From Floridanema aerugineum (lineage in GTDB: Bacteria > Cyanobacteriota > Cyanobacteriia > Cyanobacteriales > Aerosakkonemataceae), in contig NZ_JBHFNQ010000201.1 of assembly GCF_041929345.1 (NCBI RefSeq), forward strand, positions 14,474 to 78,473: a DNA stretch of 64,000 bases, read 5' to 3'. Positions 41,656 through 51,058 of this stretch are shown here, piece by piece. Below the pieces are notes generated by a model. It saw nothing but the letters and a program-made list of their open reading frames with translations. It did not search any database and was not told where the DNA came from. Every line of letters starts with the position of its first letter. Position 1 is the first letter of the stretch. Made by a program: the position numbers and the translations under genes.

Positions 41656-44289
41656 ATGTCTAGTTCCCGTTGGCAGTTTTCCCCGACATTAGCCGAGCCA
41701 AAAGCAACTTATGAAACTACCATGCCGAGAAATAGATGGGTAGAGGTATTGGTAGATTCTCCAGCAACGCAGGAAGAGTCACAAAATCAAAAGTTGTACA
41801 CTTACAGGTTGCCGGGAGATTTAGAAGTAAAACCTGGGGATATTTTGAGCGTGCCATTCGGGGCGCAGGTTTTGGGAGCGATCGCCATTCGGTTACTCGA
41901 ACACCCACCAGCCAATATAGCAATCGAGAAAATACGGGATGTTGAGGAAGTCGTAACCTCCGGGTTTTTTCCGACTAACTACTGGGAATTACTGAAAAAG
42001 GTATCTACGTATTATTACACACCTTTAATGCAAGTAGTGCGGACAGCCCTACCACCGGGATTGCTGACGCGATCGCAAAGACGCATCCGCCTGAAACCCG
42101 AAGCTATTCCCCCAGGCGCGACAAGCTTCCTCAACTTATCGGCGCGACAAATTCTCGAGCTATTGCAAAATGCCAAAACCGGAGATTATACTTGGCAGTA
42201 TCTTCAGTCCAAAGTCAGAGGCGGAAAACAAGGACTGCGAGAATTACTCAAACGAGGTTGGGTAGAAAGCTATTTAGAAACACCCAGACACGCCCAACCA
42301 AAACAAAAACAAGCTGTTACCCTAATAGCAGAGATTGACCAAATCGATCTCACACCCCGTCAAGTAGAAATATTGAGCATATTGCAGCGTCAGGGTGGAG
42401 AATTGTGGCTCAATGAATTATTGCAGCTTTCTAAAGCCAGCGCCACAACCCTGAAAGCATTGGAACAAAAGGGCTATATTACAATTCAGAATCGGGAAAT
42501 TTTGCGATCGCTCTCTGAACCAGAACAAGCACCCGACAGAGCAAAAGTTTTAACCGTTGAACAAGCAACAGCTTTAGAGACAATTAACAACTTACAAGGA
42601 TTCGCCCAAGTCTTATTACATGGCGTGACAGGTTCCGGGAAAACAGAGGTATACTTGCAAGCGATCGCCCCAATTTTAGAACAAGGAAAATCCGCCTTAG
42701 TTTTAGTTCCAGAAATCGGATTAACCCCACAACTAACCGATCGATTTCGCGCCCGTTTCGGAAGCAAAGTCTGCGTTTATCACAGCGCCCTTTCCGAAGG
42801 CGAACGTTACGACACCTGGCGACAAATGTTAGCAGGCGAACCTCAAGTAGTCATCGGTACTCGTTCCGCAGTCTTCGCCCCCCTACCCAAACTGAGTTTA
42901 ATCGTCCTCGACGAAGAACACGACAGCAGCTTCAAACAAACCTCCAGAACACCCACCTATCACGCCCGCAACGTCGCCTTATGGCGTGCAGAACTAATCA
43001 ACTGTCCCATAATCTTAGGTTCCGCAACTCCCTCGTTGGAAACTTGGATTGAAGTCAGAGCAGCAGAAGGGCACAGAGGCACAGGGGCACAGGGGCAGGG
43101 GAGTTTTTCCCTAACCCCTAACCCCTACCCCCCCACTTCTTCCCAGTCCCCAGTCGTAGGGGCGATTCATGAATCGCCCCTACCCCAGTCCCCCAAATAC
43201 TACCTTTCCCTTTCCGAACGCATCCAATCTCGACCCTTACCACCTGTGGAAGTTGTGGATATGCGTCAAGAGTTGCGCCAGGGGAATAAGTCTATTTTTA
43301 GTCGATCGCTCCAAGAAGCTTTAGAACAATTACAAGAGCAACGTAAACAGGGAATCTTATTCATTCATCGTCGAGGACACAGCACCTTTGTCTCTTGTCG
43401 CAGTTGTGGATATGTCATTGAATGTCCTAATTGCGATGTGTCTTTGTCCTATCATCACATAGAAGAAAGAGCCCCAGAAATTCTCCGCTGTCATTACTGC
43501 AATTTCATCCGTTCTCATCCCGAAAATTGCCCAGAATGCAGTTCTCCCTATTTAAAATTCTTTGGTAGCGGAACACAAAAAGTAGCAGAAGAATTAAGAA
43601 AGTTATATCCTGAATTGCGAATTATTCGTTTTGACAGTGACACCACTCGCACTAAGGGATCGCATCGAACTTTATTAACACAATTTGCCAATGGCGAAGC
43701 TGACTTATTAGTGGGAACTCAAATGCTCACCAAAGGTTTAGATATTTCCCAAGTTACTTTAGTGGGAATAGTCGCCGCTGATGGTTTATTGCATTTATCC
43801 GATTATCGAGCTACAGAAAGAACATTTCAAACCTTAACCCAAGTAGCAGGTCGCGCCGGAAGAGGCGACGATCCCGGTCAAGTAATTCTGCAAACTTACA
43901 ACCCCGAACATTCGGTAATTCAAGCAGTTAAAACCCATAATTTTCAGTCCTTTATCCAAACAGAATTACCCCAAAGAGCAGAATTAAATTACCCTCCTTA
44001 TGGGCGGTTAATTCTCATTCAATTAAACAGTATGAATTCCGTAGAAGTTCAAGAAGCAGCCCAAATGTTAGCAGGTTGGTTGCGTCCCCCAGGAAATAAT
44101 AATAGCTATGAAATTTTGGGGCCTGCACCCGCTAGTATTATGCGAATAGCTAATCGATTTTATTGGCAAATTCTCCTGAAATTACCAGCAAATAGAATTG
44201 TAGATTTGCCTAATTTTAACGACTTGCGCGAGTTATGCCCAAAATCAGTTAGTTTGACGATCGATGTTGACCCCATAAATATGATGTGA
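41656..44289 (+). CDS. priA: Primosomal replication-restart helicase PriA
   Basis: About 877 residues from ATG at 41656 (a GTG four codons earlier is possible). DNA-binding 3'BD domain near the start (VEVLVDSP...YRLPGDLEVKPGDI), helicase motifs GVTGSGKTEVYLQ and DEEHDSSFKQ, and eight zinc-binding cysteines in CRSCGYVIECPNCD and CHYC...CPECSS are present. It reloads the replication fork helicase after fork collapse. Between GSATPSLETW and LSERIQSRPLPP an insertion of about 40 residues (codons at 43066-43190) is made of intergenic-type repeats, including a 28-base palindrome. The frame stays open. Confidence 0.93.
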   Translation: MSSSRWQFSPTLAEPKATYETTMPRNRWVEVLVDSPATQEESQNQKLYTYRLPGDLEVKPGDILSVPFGAQVLGAIAIRLLEHPPANIAIEKIRDVEEVVTSGFFPTNYWELLKKVSTYYYTPLMQVVRTALPPGLLTRSQRRIRLKPEAIPPGATSFLNLSARQILELLQNAKTGDYTWQYLQSKVRGGKQGLRELLKRGWVESYLETPRHAQPKQKQAVTLIAEIDQIDLTPRQVEILSILQRQGGELWLNELLQLSKASATTLKALEQKGYITIQNREILRSLSEPEQAPDRAKVLTVEQATALETINNLQGFAQVLLHGVTGSGKTEVYLQAIAPILEQGKSALVLVPEIGLTPQLTDRFRARFGSKVCVYHSALSEGERYDTWRQMLAGEPQVVIGTRSAVFAPLPKLSLIVLDEEHDSSFKQTSRTPTYHARNVALWRAELINCPIILGSATPSLETWIEVRAAEGHRGTGAQGQGSFSLTPNPYPPTSSQSPVVGAIHESPLPQSPKYYLSLSERIQSRPLPPVEVVDMRQELRQGNKSIFSRSLQEALEQLQEQRKQGILFIHRRGHSTFVSCRSCGYVIECPNCDVSLSYHHIEERAPEILRCHYCNFIRSHPENCPECSSPYLKFFGSGTQKVAEELRKLYPELRIIRFDSDTTRTKGSHRTLLTQFANGEADLLVGTQMLTKGLDISQVTLVGIVAADGLLHLSDYRATERTFQTLTQVAGRAGRGDDPGQVILQTYNPEHSVIQAVKTHNFQSFIQTELPQRAELNYPPYGRLILIQLNSMNSVEVQEAAQMLAGWLRPPGNNNSYEILGPAPASIMRIANRFYWQILLKLPANRIVDLPNFNDLRELCPKSVSLTIDVDPINMM
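43156..43183. repeat. Perfect 28-bp palindrome inside the priA reading frame
   Basis: GTAGGGGCGATTCA and its exact complement, centred on CATG. Translated as VGAIHESPLP in PriA. CcmN carries GAIHESP from the same repeat family. Confidence 0.85.
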
Positions 44290-44518
44290 TTGGTAATAGA
44301 GGACTGGGAAGAGGTGCGGGAGTGAGGAGGTGGGGAGGTGGGGAGAGTTTTGAGTTTTGAGTTTGTAGGGGCGGGTTTTGCCCAGAGATTGTCTGTGTGT
44401 GACAAAGGTTGTTTACTAAACCCGCCAACACAGAGTTTTGAGTTAAACTTCCCCATTCCTCATCTCCCCATCCCCCCATCCCCCCATTTCCCCTGCTCCC
44501 CTCACCAGTAAAATTCAC
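44290..44518. repeat. Heptamer arrays and an inverted-repeat element after priA
   Basis: Copies of GGGGAGG/T and TTTTGAG precede an element at 44365-44426 with GGCGGGTTT and AAACCCGCC ends, which begins GTAGGGGC like the palindromes. A C-rich heptamer array follows. No gene. Confidence 0.5.
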
Positions 44519-44647
44519 ATGGTAATTATACTGAGGATCGCTCTCTTTTATTTTCTGTTTTCCCTAACTTTTCATTCTTCTGAAACTCAAGCCGTTGTAA
44601 GAGTTTGTCTGGATAATACTCAAATAGAATCCAAAGGCGACGGATAA
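44519..44647 (+). CDS. Possible small secreted peptide
   Basis: The 42-codon frame starts ATG at 44519 with a hydrophobic stretch (ILRIALFYFLFSLTF) and a short polar tail (SSETQAVVRVCLDNTQIESK). It resembles a signal peptide with a small mature part, or the start of a broken secreted protein. No ribosome site is clear, so this is tentative. Confidence 0.25.
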   Translation: MVIILRIALFYFLFSLTFHSSETQAVVRVCLDNTQIESKGDG

Positions 44648-44878
44648 CATAATTTCAGAAAATACACTGAAGTTTAGTTTTTAATTTTTACTAAATAGTC
44701 AAAATTCTGCTAAAGCTCCAATTTTTTCCTAGTAGTATACACTCAAATAAGTTCCTATTGTGGCTGAAAAAGTTTGTTATATCTTTGCTAAAAAAACTGT
44801 TTTTGTATCTTTGTAACTTCACAATGGGCAAACTATATTTATAGACATAAGTTAAAGAAATAAAAGCAGGATAAACAA

Positions 44879-45730
44879 ATGAACACTCGCGTTGCCTCAA
44901 CCTTAGTTAAAACCCTCGTTGCCACTGTTGGTATTATTTCTGTTACCGGACAAGCAGCAAACGCCGGAGTTTTAAGGAACGGAACCACAATTAATACATT
45001 TATGGAATGTATCAATGATGGTATTGGTCTTGTGGTTGGCAGCAGTCCAGCCCAGAATGGTTGGTATTATGCTACCGATTCAAGTAATGATGGTTCTGGT
45101 GGCTCGGCATACGAAATCTATGGTATGGGGATTAAGGAAACTGAGTCTAGCATTATGGTGGCACTAAGAGCCAATATGCCATTAGTTGGAACTGCCTACA
45201 GCGGCGCTGCTGACCGAAATATTGGATGGGGCGATATGTTCTTCAATTTTTCCGGGCTAAACTTTATGGATGCGATGAATCAGGGTCAGCTGTTTGGGGT
45301 TCGTTTTGCTGGTACTAATGATTCTGGAGTTTCCCAAGTTGGGTTATACAGTGGTGTTACTGCCAAAAGCGTTACAGCAGAAAATTCAGGCTACGCTAGC
45401 ATCAACGCTTATAACAGCAGCATGGGTTCCAATGCCAGTCTGGGTGATTTAGCTCGTGATACTAATTATTTTGACAGAACTAGAAGTTTGAACGAGATCG
45501 CTTCGGGAACTTTCTTAAGCGGAATTAACTTTCTTAATAACACTCAATTAACTGCGGCTGGCTTTAATTTAAGTAAGTTTGCTGGTAGTGAAACAATAGC
45601 GTTCTCCATCGATAAATCTAGTCTTCCGGGCGCATCTATACCAGAACCTTCAGCAGTTTTAGGTTTAGCAGCTATTGGCGCATCTGTTTTTGCTAGCAAG
45701 TTGGGTAAACGGCGTGCGATCGGTTCATAA
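44879..45730 (+). CDS. PEP-CTERM surface protein
   Basis: The 283-residue exported protein has a signal peptide (MNTRVASTLVKTLVATVGII, then SVTGQAANA). Its C-terminal sorting signal is IPEPSAVLGLAAIGASVFAS followed by KLGKRR. The PEP-CTERM motif marks proteins processed by exosortase and attached to the surface or matrix. The middle is Gly/Ser/Asn-rich, without an enzyme motif. AGCAGGATAA precedes the ATG. The exosortase gene is not in this window. Confidence 0.85.
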   Translation: MNTRVASTLVKTLVATVGIISVTGQAANAGVLRNGTTINTFMECINDGIGLVVGSSPAQNGWYYATDSSNDGSGGSAYEIYGMGIKETESSIMVALRANMPLVGTAYSGAADRNIGWGDMFFNFSGLNFMDAMNQGQLFGVRFAGTNDSGVSQVGLYSGVTAKSVTAENSGYASINAYNSSMGSNASLGDLARDTNYFDRTRSLNEIASGTFLSGINFLNNTQLTAAGFNLSKFAGSETIAFSIDKSSLPGASIPEPSAVLGLAAIGASVFASKLGKRRAIGS

Positions 45731-46041
45731 ACTCTACAATAAATGTTGTCCGATCGATGATTTCCCAAATTTTCAGCATAATTTTCACCCATCTCCGGCT
45801 TAATCTAGTTTCGGAGATTTTTAGTTTAGTAATTAGGTTTGTAGTAACGACTAAAGTCGTCTGAGATCTTGCAACAGGGGAGGTAGAACCTCCTGCGATC
45901 TCGTTCCCTGGTTCAACAAATGGAACGAAAAACCCAGGCTCTGCCTAGCTGAGTGCAAGATCTGAGTCGTATTATTTCTAAATAAAATGACTAAAGTCAT
46001 CACAACAAACCAGGTTTTTTACAAGTGATTAATCGACTTAA
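45731..46041. other. Intergenic region with a TGCAAGATCTGAG element
   Basis: Its main content is the element at 45861-45967, which is flanked on both sides by ACGACTAAAGTCGT-like or ATGACTAAAGTCAT palindromes. Nothing else is recognisable. Confidence 0.45.
45861..45967. mobile_element. Short element with TGCAAGATCTGAG inverted ends
   Basis: CTGAGATCTTGCA at the left and TGCAAGATCTGAG at the right. Inner parts are GGAGGTAGAACCTCC and TCGTTCC/GGAACGA around GGTTCAACAAAT. The most complete of the three ~100-base copies. Confidence 0.7.
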
Positions 46042-46369
46042 TTAAGCGGGACAAACAGAAGTATTTGTGCCGTTTGGTTTTACTTGTTGATAAGTTAGGC
46101 TAAATCGTCCAACTTTACCCGGAGTTGCACTAGTTACTAGTAAGTTATAAGTGCCAGTTGTCGGTAATTTTGTCGTGATGACTGCATCGATCGCATTTTC
46201 CTGTTTAGGTTGTTTGAGTGTTATTAGTTTGTTTCAGAATTAAGGCTTGAGCAAAACCATCAGGAAAGAAAAGCGGATTACTCAAGATTGTTAAACAAAA
46301 ACCCAAAAGGCAACAACCCAGATATACACTCAATTTGCCAAGGTAACTTTTTTGCAACTTTTCTGCCAC
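46042..46369 (-). pseudogene. Frameshifted secreted-protein remnant with a PPC-like end
   Basis: Two minus-strand open stretches meet near 46205-46235. The upstream one is a signal peptide (YLGKLSVYLGCCLLGFCLTI...FPDGFAQA). The downstream one, in another frame, is the end of a pre-peptidase C-terminal-type beta domain (LPTTGTYNLLVTSATPGKVG...VCPA). Together they look like a deleted and frameshifted gene. Confidence 0.5.
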
Positions 46370-46415
46370 CTCTTAATTTTCCCGGTCAGTTTCTTAGAGT
46401 CAACTTATCAATTTT

Positions 46416-47168
46416 TTAAGCAATACCTGTGGGACTACTCCACAAACGTTGGATCATTCGATCGATCTCTTCGGCTTGTTCTTCTCTTCCTTGGGACTTA
46501 AACAAATCTCTGGCTTTTTTAAAGGCTTCGATCGCTCCTTCTTTTTGACCCGAACGATTCATAATTAAACCTAAGTTAGCGTAAGCTTCAGCAAAGTCTG
46601 GCTGAATGCGAATCGTTTCTTCCCACTGTTTAATAGCTGCTTCTACTTTTCCTTGTTGGGCGAGGACGTTGCCTAAATTGTAATGGGCTTTGGCGTAGTT
46701 GGGATTAATTTTAATTGCTGCTTTATACTCTTTTTCGGCACCGATATAATCTTCTTGTTGTACTAGCATATTGCCCAGGTTATAATGAGCTTCTGCCATC
46801 TTTGGTTGAATACTTAGGGCTTTTCGATAAGCTGCGATCGCTTCAGAATCTTTACCTTGAGTTGCTAACGCTACTCCCATATTCAAATGCGCCGCTGCTA
46901 ACTGGGGATTCAAATTTAGGGCTTTTTGGTATTGAGCGATCGCTTCTGACAATTTCCCTTGCTGTTGCAAAGAAATCCCCTGTTCGTAGTAATCTTGAGC
47001 TTGTTCTTTATTTTGTGAAACTTCAGCAACTACACTCTCAATTGTTGACCCATTTGTTCCCTGTTTGGGCCCACTTGACTCGGATAACGCTGGTGCAGGA
47101 TTACTCAAAGTGATGCCAGTAACAGCTACAGTGAGCAGGTTGATCACAAAATAAGTGTGTTTAATCAT
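46416..47168 (-). CDS. Exported tetratricopeptide-repeat protein
   Basis: About 250 residues. A signal peptide (MIKHTYFVINLLTVAVTGIT...PALS) is followed by at least five TPR units from about residue 55 (AQDYYEQGISLQQQGKLSEA, then repeats of NLGNxLAQQGKxEAA). TPRs mediate protein contacts; the partner is unknown. Start at the second Met (47168) is chosen since two extra residues add nothing. It lies downstream of the response regulator gene in the same direction. Confidence 0.88.
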   Translation of the reverse strand: MIKHTYFVINLLTVAVTGITLSNPAPALSESSGPKQGTNGSTIESVVAEVSQNKEQAQDYYEQGISLQQQGKLSEAIAQYQKALNLNPQLAAAHLNMGVALATQGKDSEAIAAYRKALSIQPKMAEAHYNLGNMLVQQEDYIGAEKEYKAAIKINPNYAKAHYNLGNVLAQQGKVEAAIKQWEETIRIQPDFAEAYANLGLIMNRSGQKEGAIEAFKKARDLFKSQGREEQAEEIDRMIQRLWSSPTGIA

Positions 47169-47252
47169 TGACATGAACCGAAAAGTGTGTATTAGGAGCG
47201 TTAGCTGCTTTTCGCAGATTAAGACCTATGATATCGTCATCGAAAAGAAAAG

Positions 47253-47936
47253 CTAGTGATTTGGCAAAAGTTCTGCGGCGACTAAATCTTTCTGAATGGC
47301 TAAAACTGCGGCTTGAGTGCGATCGCGGACTTCTAATTTTTGTAAAATTGCATGAACATGGACTCTGACTGTGCCAATTGTAATGTAAAGGAGTTCAGCA
47401 ATTTCCTGGTTACTTTTTCCCGCAGCGATCAGCGCCAAAATTTCCTGTTCCCGACGAGTCAGGGGATTAATTAACGCTTCTGATGATTTAGCGTCAGAAG
47501 GCGGATTTGCAGCAAAAGCGGCGCGAATTTCAGCAGTAACAGTTTGATCCCACCAAGATGCACCAGCGGCGACTGAACGCAATGCCAAAATTAAAACTTC
47601 TGCTTCAATTCCTTTGAGACAATATCCTTGGGCACCTGCGGCAATTAAGCGTTCGATCAAAGGTTTTTGGGAATGGGAAGTTAAAACTAAAACAGGCAAT
47701 TGTGAGTGTTGTTCTTTGATGCGGCGACAAGCTTCCACACCACCAATTCCCGGTAATCCCACATCGAGTAATACGACATCTAAAGGATATTGATTTGCTA
47801 ATTCTACAGCCGTTTCGCCATCGGTGGCTTGTGCTACTATTTCTATTCCAGGTTCTTGTTGTAAGCGCATAAATAAACCCAGGCGAAATAGTTCATCATC
47901 TTCGACTAAAAGTATCCGCAAAGGTGCAGGTTTCAT
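47253..47936 (-). CDS. NarL/LuxR-family response regulator
   Basis: The 227-residue protein has a receiver domain with Asp58 (VVLLDVGLPGIGG) and a C-terminal LuxR-type helix-turn-helix (about 158-215, LTRREQEILALIAAGKSNQEIAELLYITIGTVRVHVHAILQKL). It overlaps the stop of the upstream kinase gene by one base, so it is almost certainly its cognate regulator. The divergent kdp operon is a candidate target by position. Confidence 0.92.
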   Translation of the reverse strand: MKPAPLRILLVEDDELFRLGLFMRLQQEPGIEIVAQATDGETAVELANQYPLDVVLLDVGLPGIGGVEACRRIKEQHSQLPVLVLTSHSQKPLIERLIAAGAQGYCLKGIEAEVLILALRSVAAGASWWDQTVTAEIRAAFAANPPSDAKSSEALINPLTRREQEILALIAAGKSNQEIAELLYITIGTVRVHVHAILQKLEVRDRTQAAVLAIQKDLVAAELLPNH

Positions 47937-49024
47937 TAGGAATTCTCAGAAATTGCTGGGGAAGTTGGAAGTCGAAAACCAAACAAAGCACCGGAAGGAG
48001 AAAGGTTTTCTGCCCAAATTGTACCGCCATGTGCGGCAATAATTTGCCGACTTAGATATAAGCCTAACCCAGAACCTTGACTTTGGCGATCGCTATTTCC
48101 TTGGTAAAATCGCTCAAATAAGTGAGCTAGTTCATCTATGGGTATTCCTTGTCCACTATCTAAAATTTTTACTACTTGTTGATGGGAATCATTTTCTAAA
48201 ATCACGTTTATTTTCCCACCACGAGGAGAATGATTAATCGCATTAATTAGGAGATTGGTAAATACTCGCTGTAATTGTAAAGCATCGCCATTTACCCACA
48301 AGTTTTGCCGAAAATTAGATTCTCCATAATTAAGTGTAATATGAACTCGACGAGCCGCCGCTAATTCTGTCAAAGTAGCAATTACTTCTTCGACTAACGA
48401 TCCTAAATTGACTGCTGCTAGTTGCAGTTTTAATCCTTCAGAATCGTAATGATAAATATCTAAGAGAGTTTGAACTAATTGTAGCGTTGATTGATGAGAA
48501 CGAATCATCATTTCTAAGACTTTACGTTGAGCAAAACTACATTCGCCAAATTGCCCTCTTTGAAAAGATTTAATTGTTTCAATTGCCCCTAAAAGGGGAG
48601 TTTTTAAATCGTGAGTCAGTGTGGAAACAAAATCTTCTCGCATACTGGCTAGTCGTTTTTGGTAAAGTAATTGAGTTTGTTGATTAGCGATTGCTTCTTC
48701 ATAATGACGAATGCGATCGCTTAACCACCCAGTCACCAAAAGTGCCAATACTGCAATTAATCGATTTGCCAAAGTTGATAAAGAAAAATGTTCGCGGGGT
48801 ATGAGTAAATTTAGCAGTGTTAACGCCGAAGCTGCTAATGTTACTTGCAAATTGGCTTTTCTACCTAAACGGTAATTAGTCAATAAAATTGGCCCTGTAT
48901 AAAGGTAGCCAAACACATATTCCGAGGGTGTAGCATATTCTAAAGCGATGACGATCGCAAATGCGATCGCAATCATCACCCAAGTATTTCTGCGGTCATA
49001 GTTTGTAAAAATAGTTGCTTTCAT
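47936..49024 (-). CDS. Membrane sensor histidine kinase
   Basis: The 362-residue protein has several membrane helices in the first ~105 residues and no obvious periplasmic sensor. A HisKA domain with His138 (STLTHDLKTPLLGAIE) and an HATPase (about 235-355, with GQGIPIDELAHLFERFYQG and GSGLGLYLSRQII) follow. It forms an operon with the NarL-type regulator. The stimulus is unknown; the gene diverges from kdpA, which may hint at potassium or osmotic sensing. Confidence 0.9.
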   Translation of the reverse strand: MKATIFTNYDRRNTWVMIAIAFAIVIALEYATPSEYVFGYLYTGPILLTNYRLGRKANLQVTLAASALTLLNLLIPREHFSLSTLANRLIAVLALLVTGWLSDRIRHYEEAIANQQTQLLYQKRLASMREDFVSTLTHDLKTPLLGAIETIKSFQRGQFGECSFAQRKVLEMMIRSHQSTLQLVQTLLDIYHYDSEGLKLQLAAVNLGSLVEEVIATLTELAAARRVHITLNYGESNFRQNLWVNGDALQLQRVFTNLLINAINHSPRGGKINVILENDSHQQVVKILDSGQGIPIDELAHLFERFYQGNSDRQSQGSGLGLYLSRQIIAAHGGTIWAENLSPSGALFGFRLPTSPAISENS

Positions 49025-49365
49025 TGTTCATTATAAATTTTATTGACTTAATTTTATCTACTCTTTTAATTTGCCACTAAATTTACTTAAGAAACATTAA
49101 TTCTAGCGCACTCATTAAAATTAAAACTATACTTCCAGATATAGAGCCACTTATAACTGTAAATATAGATGAAATATATATTTACATTAATAACTAAGCT
49201 TAAACAGATTTCTATCATTGATCTGATGTAAACAATCCCTAAATCATCAACAATGATTGTAGTGATTTGAGATACAAAAACTAAACATCAGTGCGATCGA
49301 CATGAGTTATATCATTTACCCAAATGATTAACACAAATATTGAGCATCATAATTGGTAAATATCT
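49025..49365. promoter_or_regulatory. Divergent region between the two-component genes and kdp
   Basis: A 341-base AT-rich spacer with the inverted repeat at 49158-49186. It must hold promoters for both directions. No coding potential. Confidence 0.55.
49158..49186. promoter_or_regulatory. Candidate operator: 10-base inverted repeat
   Basis: TGTAAATATA and TATATTTACA are perfect inverted arms nine bases apart, in the centre of the divergent promoter region. The form suits a dimeric response regulator. Which gene it controls is inferred. Confidence 0.4.
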
Positions 49366-51051
49366 ATGTGGCAAGGCTTTCTACAGATTGCGCTAACTCT
49401 CGTCATTCTAATAATCATCACCCCATTTTTGGGAAGCTACATGGCGCAAGTCTATTTAAGTAAAAAAACCTTTTTAGATTCCATAATTTCCCCAATAGAA
49501 CAACTCATTTATAACCTAAGTGGCATCCGTCATAAAGAGGAAATGACAGGTTGGCAATATATCAGAGCAATACTTTACAGCAACCTATTCATGGGGATTT
49601 TTGTTTATTTAATCCTCATGTTACAAAGATTGCTACCCCTGAATTCTACAAACTTAAATGCACCTAGTTGGGATTTAGCATGGCACACAACAATCTCATT
49701 TTTAACTAACACAGACCAACAACATTATTCAGGAGAAACAACCTTAAGTTATCTGAGTCAAACAGTATGTATTGGCTTTTTAATGTTTACATCTGCGGCA
49801 ACAGGATTAGCAGTAGGAATTGCCTTTATTCGGGGATTAACAGGTAGATCATTAGGCAATTTTTACGTAGATTTAATTAAATCTATTACCCGAATTTTAC
49901 TACCCATTTCTTTAGTTGGTGCATTGTTATTACTAATTCTTGGTGTACCAGAAACCTTAGCAATGCCAGCTACAGCTACCACTTTAGAAGGTAACATTCA
50001 AGTAATAGCCAGAGGGCCAGTAGCCCATTTTGAAATTATTAAACAATTAGGAGAAAATGGCGGTGGATTTTTCGGTATTAACTCTGCCCATCCCTTTGAA
50101 AATCCTAATACTTTAACCAACTTAATAGAAACGATCGCCATGATTAGTATTCCCACTGCGTTAATTTACACTTACGGAATATTTACTAATAATACAAAAC
50201 AAGCTTGGTTACTGTTTTGGATGGTGTTTGCAATCTTTATTTTCCTAGTTGGAATTAGTGCCATTGGTGAATATCAAGGCAATCCTTTAGTTAATAAACT
50301 TTTAGGCGGACAACAACCGAATTTAGAAGGAAAAGAAGTGAGATTTGGTTGGGTTGAAACTGCACTTTGGGCAATAGTAACTACAGGAACAATGTGTGGC
50401 GCAGTCAATGGAATGCACGATTCTTTAATGCCTCCTGGTGGATTTTCCACTCTGTTCAATTTGTTTTTACAAATCATTTGGGGAGGTCAAGGAACGGGTA
50501 CAGCTTACCTTTTTGTTTTCCTGATTTTATCTGTATTCGTGACCGGGTTAATGGTCGGACGCACACCGGAATTTTTAGGGAGAAAGATTGAAAAAAGGGA
50601 AATTGTTTTAGCTAGTGTTATTCTCCTAATTCACCCAATTTTGGTGTTAATTCCCAGTGCAATTACTTTAGCTTTCCCCACTGCTTTAGCTGGAATTAGT
50701 AACCCTGGTTTTCACGGAATTTCTCAAGTAGTTTACGAATATGCTTCAGCTACAGCTAATAATGGTTCTGGTTTTGAAGGTTTAGGAGACAATACTTTGT
50801 GGTGGAATTTAAGTGCTAGTGTCAGTCTTTTGGGAGGACGTTACATTCCAATTATTGCGCTTTTGTTATTAGCAGATAACATGAAAAACAAACAACCAGT
50901 ACCAGAAACTACGGGTACTTTAAGAACTGACACAGTTTTATTTACTAGTGTGACAGCTGGGGTAATTTTGATTTTAGGTGCTTTAACATTTTTCCCGATT
51001 TTAGCACTTGGTCCGATCGCAGAAGGTTTCCAACTAGCTAAAGGAATCTAG
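49366..51051 (+). CDS. kdpA: Potassium-transporting ATPase, potassium-binding subunit KdpA
   Basis: The 561-residue polytopic protein binds and passes potassium in the KdpFABC pump. Family signatures include LTNTDQQHYSGETTLSYLSQ, the selectivity-type segments GENGGGFFGINSAHPFENP and NNGSGFEGLG, and TGTMCGAVNGMHDSLMPPGG. Length is normal. It begins the operon, with a weak ribosome site before the ATG. Confidence 0.95.
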   Translation: MWQGFLQIALTLVILIIITPFLGSYMAQVYLSKKTFLDSIISPIEQLIYNLSGIRHKEEMTGWQYIRAILYSNLFMGIFVYLILMLQRLLPLNSTNLNAPSWDLAWHTTISFLTNTDQQHYSGETTLSYLSQTVCIGFLMFTSAATGLAVGIAFIRGLTGRSLGNFYVDLIKSITRILLPISLVGALLLLILGVPETLAMPATATTLEGNIQVIARGPVAHFEIIKQLGENGGGFFGINSAHPFENPNTLTNLIETIAMISIPTALIYTYGIFTNNTKQAWLLFWMVFAIFIFLVGISAIGEYQGNPLVNKLLGGQQPNLEGKEVRFGWVETALWAIVTTGTMCGAVNGMHDSLMPPGGFSTLFNLFLQIIWGGQGTGTAYLFVFLILSVFVTGLMVGRTPEFLGRKIEKREIVLASVILLIHPILVLIPSAITLAFPTALAGISNPGFHGISQVVYEYASATANNGSGFEGLGDNTLWWNLSASVSLLGGRYIPIIALLLLADNMKNKQPVPETTGTLRTDTVLFTSVTAGVILILGALTFFPILALGPIAEGFQLAKGI

Positions 51052-51058
51052 ATCCTCT

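Noticed and set aside
44160..44518. Two overlapping minus-strand frames after priA
   Set aside because: They translate heptamer repeats into Pro/Ser-rich low-complexity peptide and overlap the priA end.
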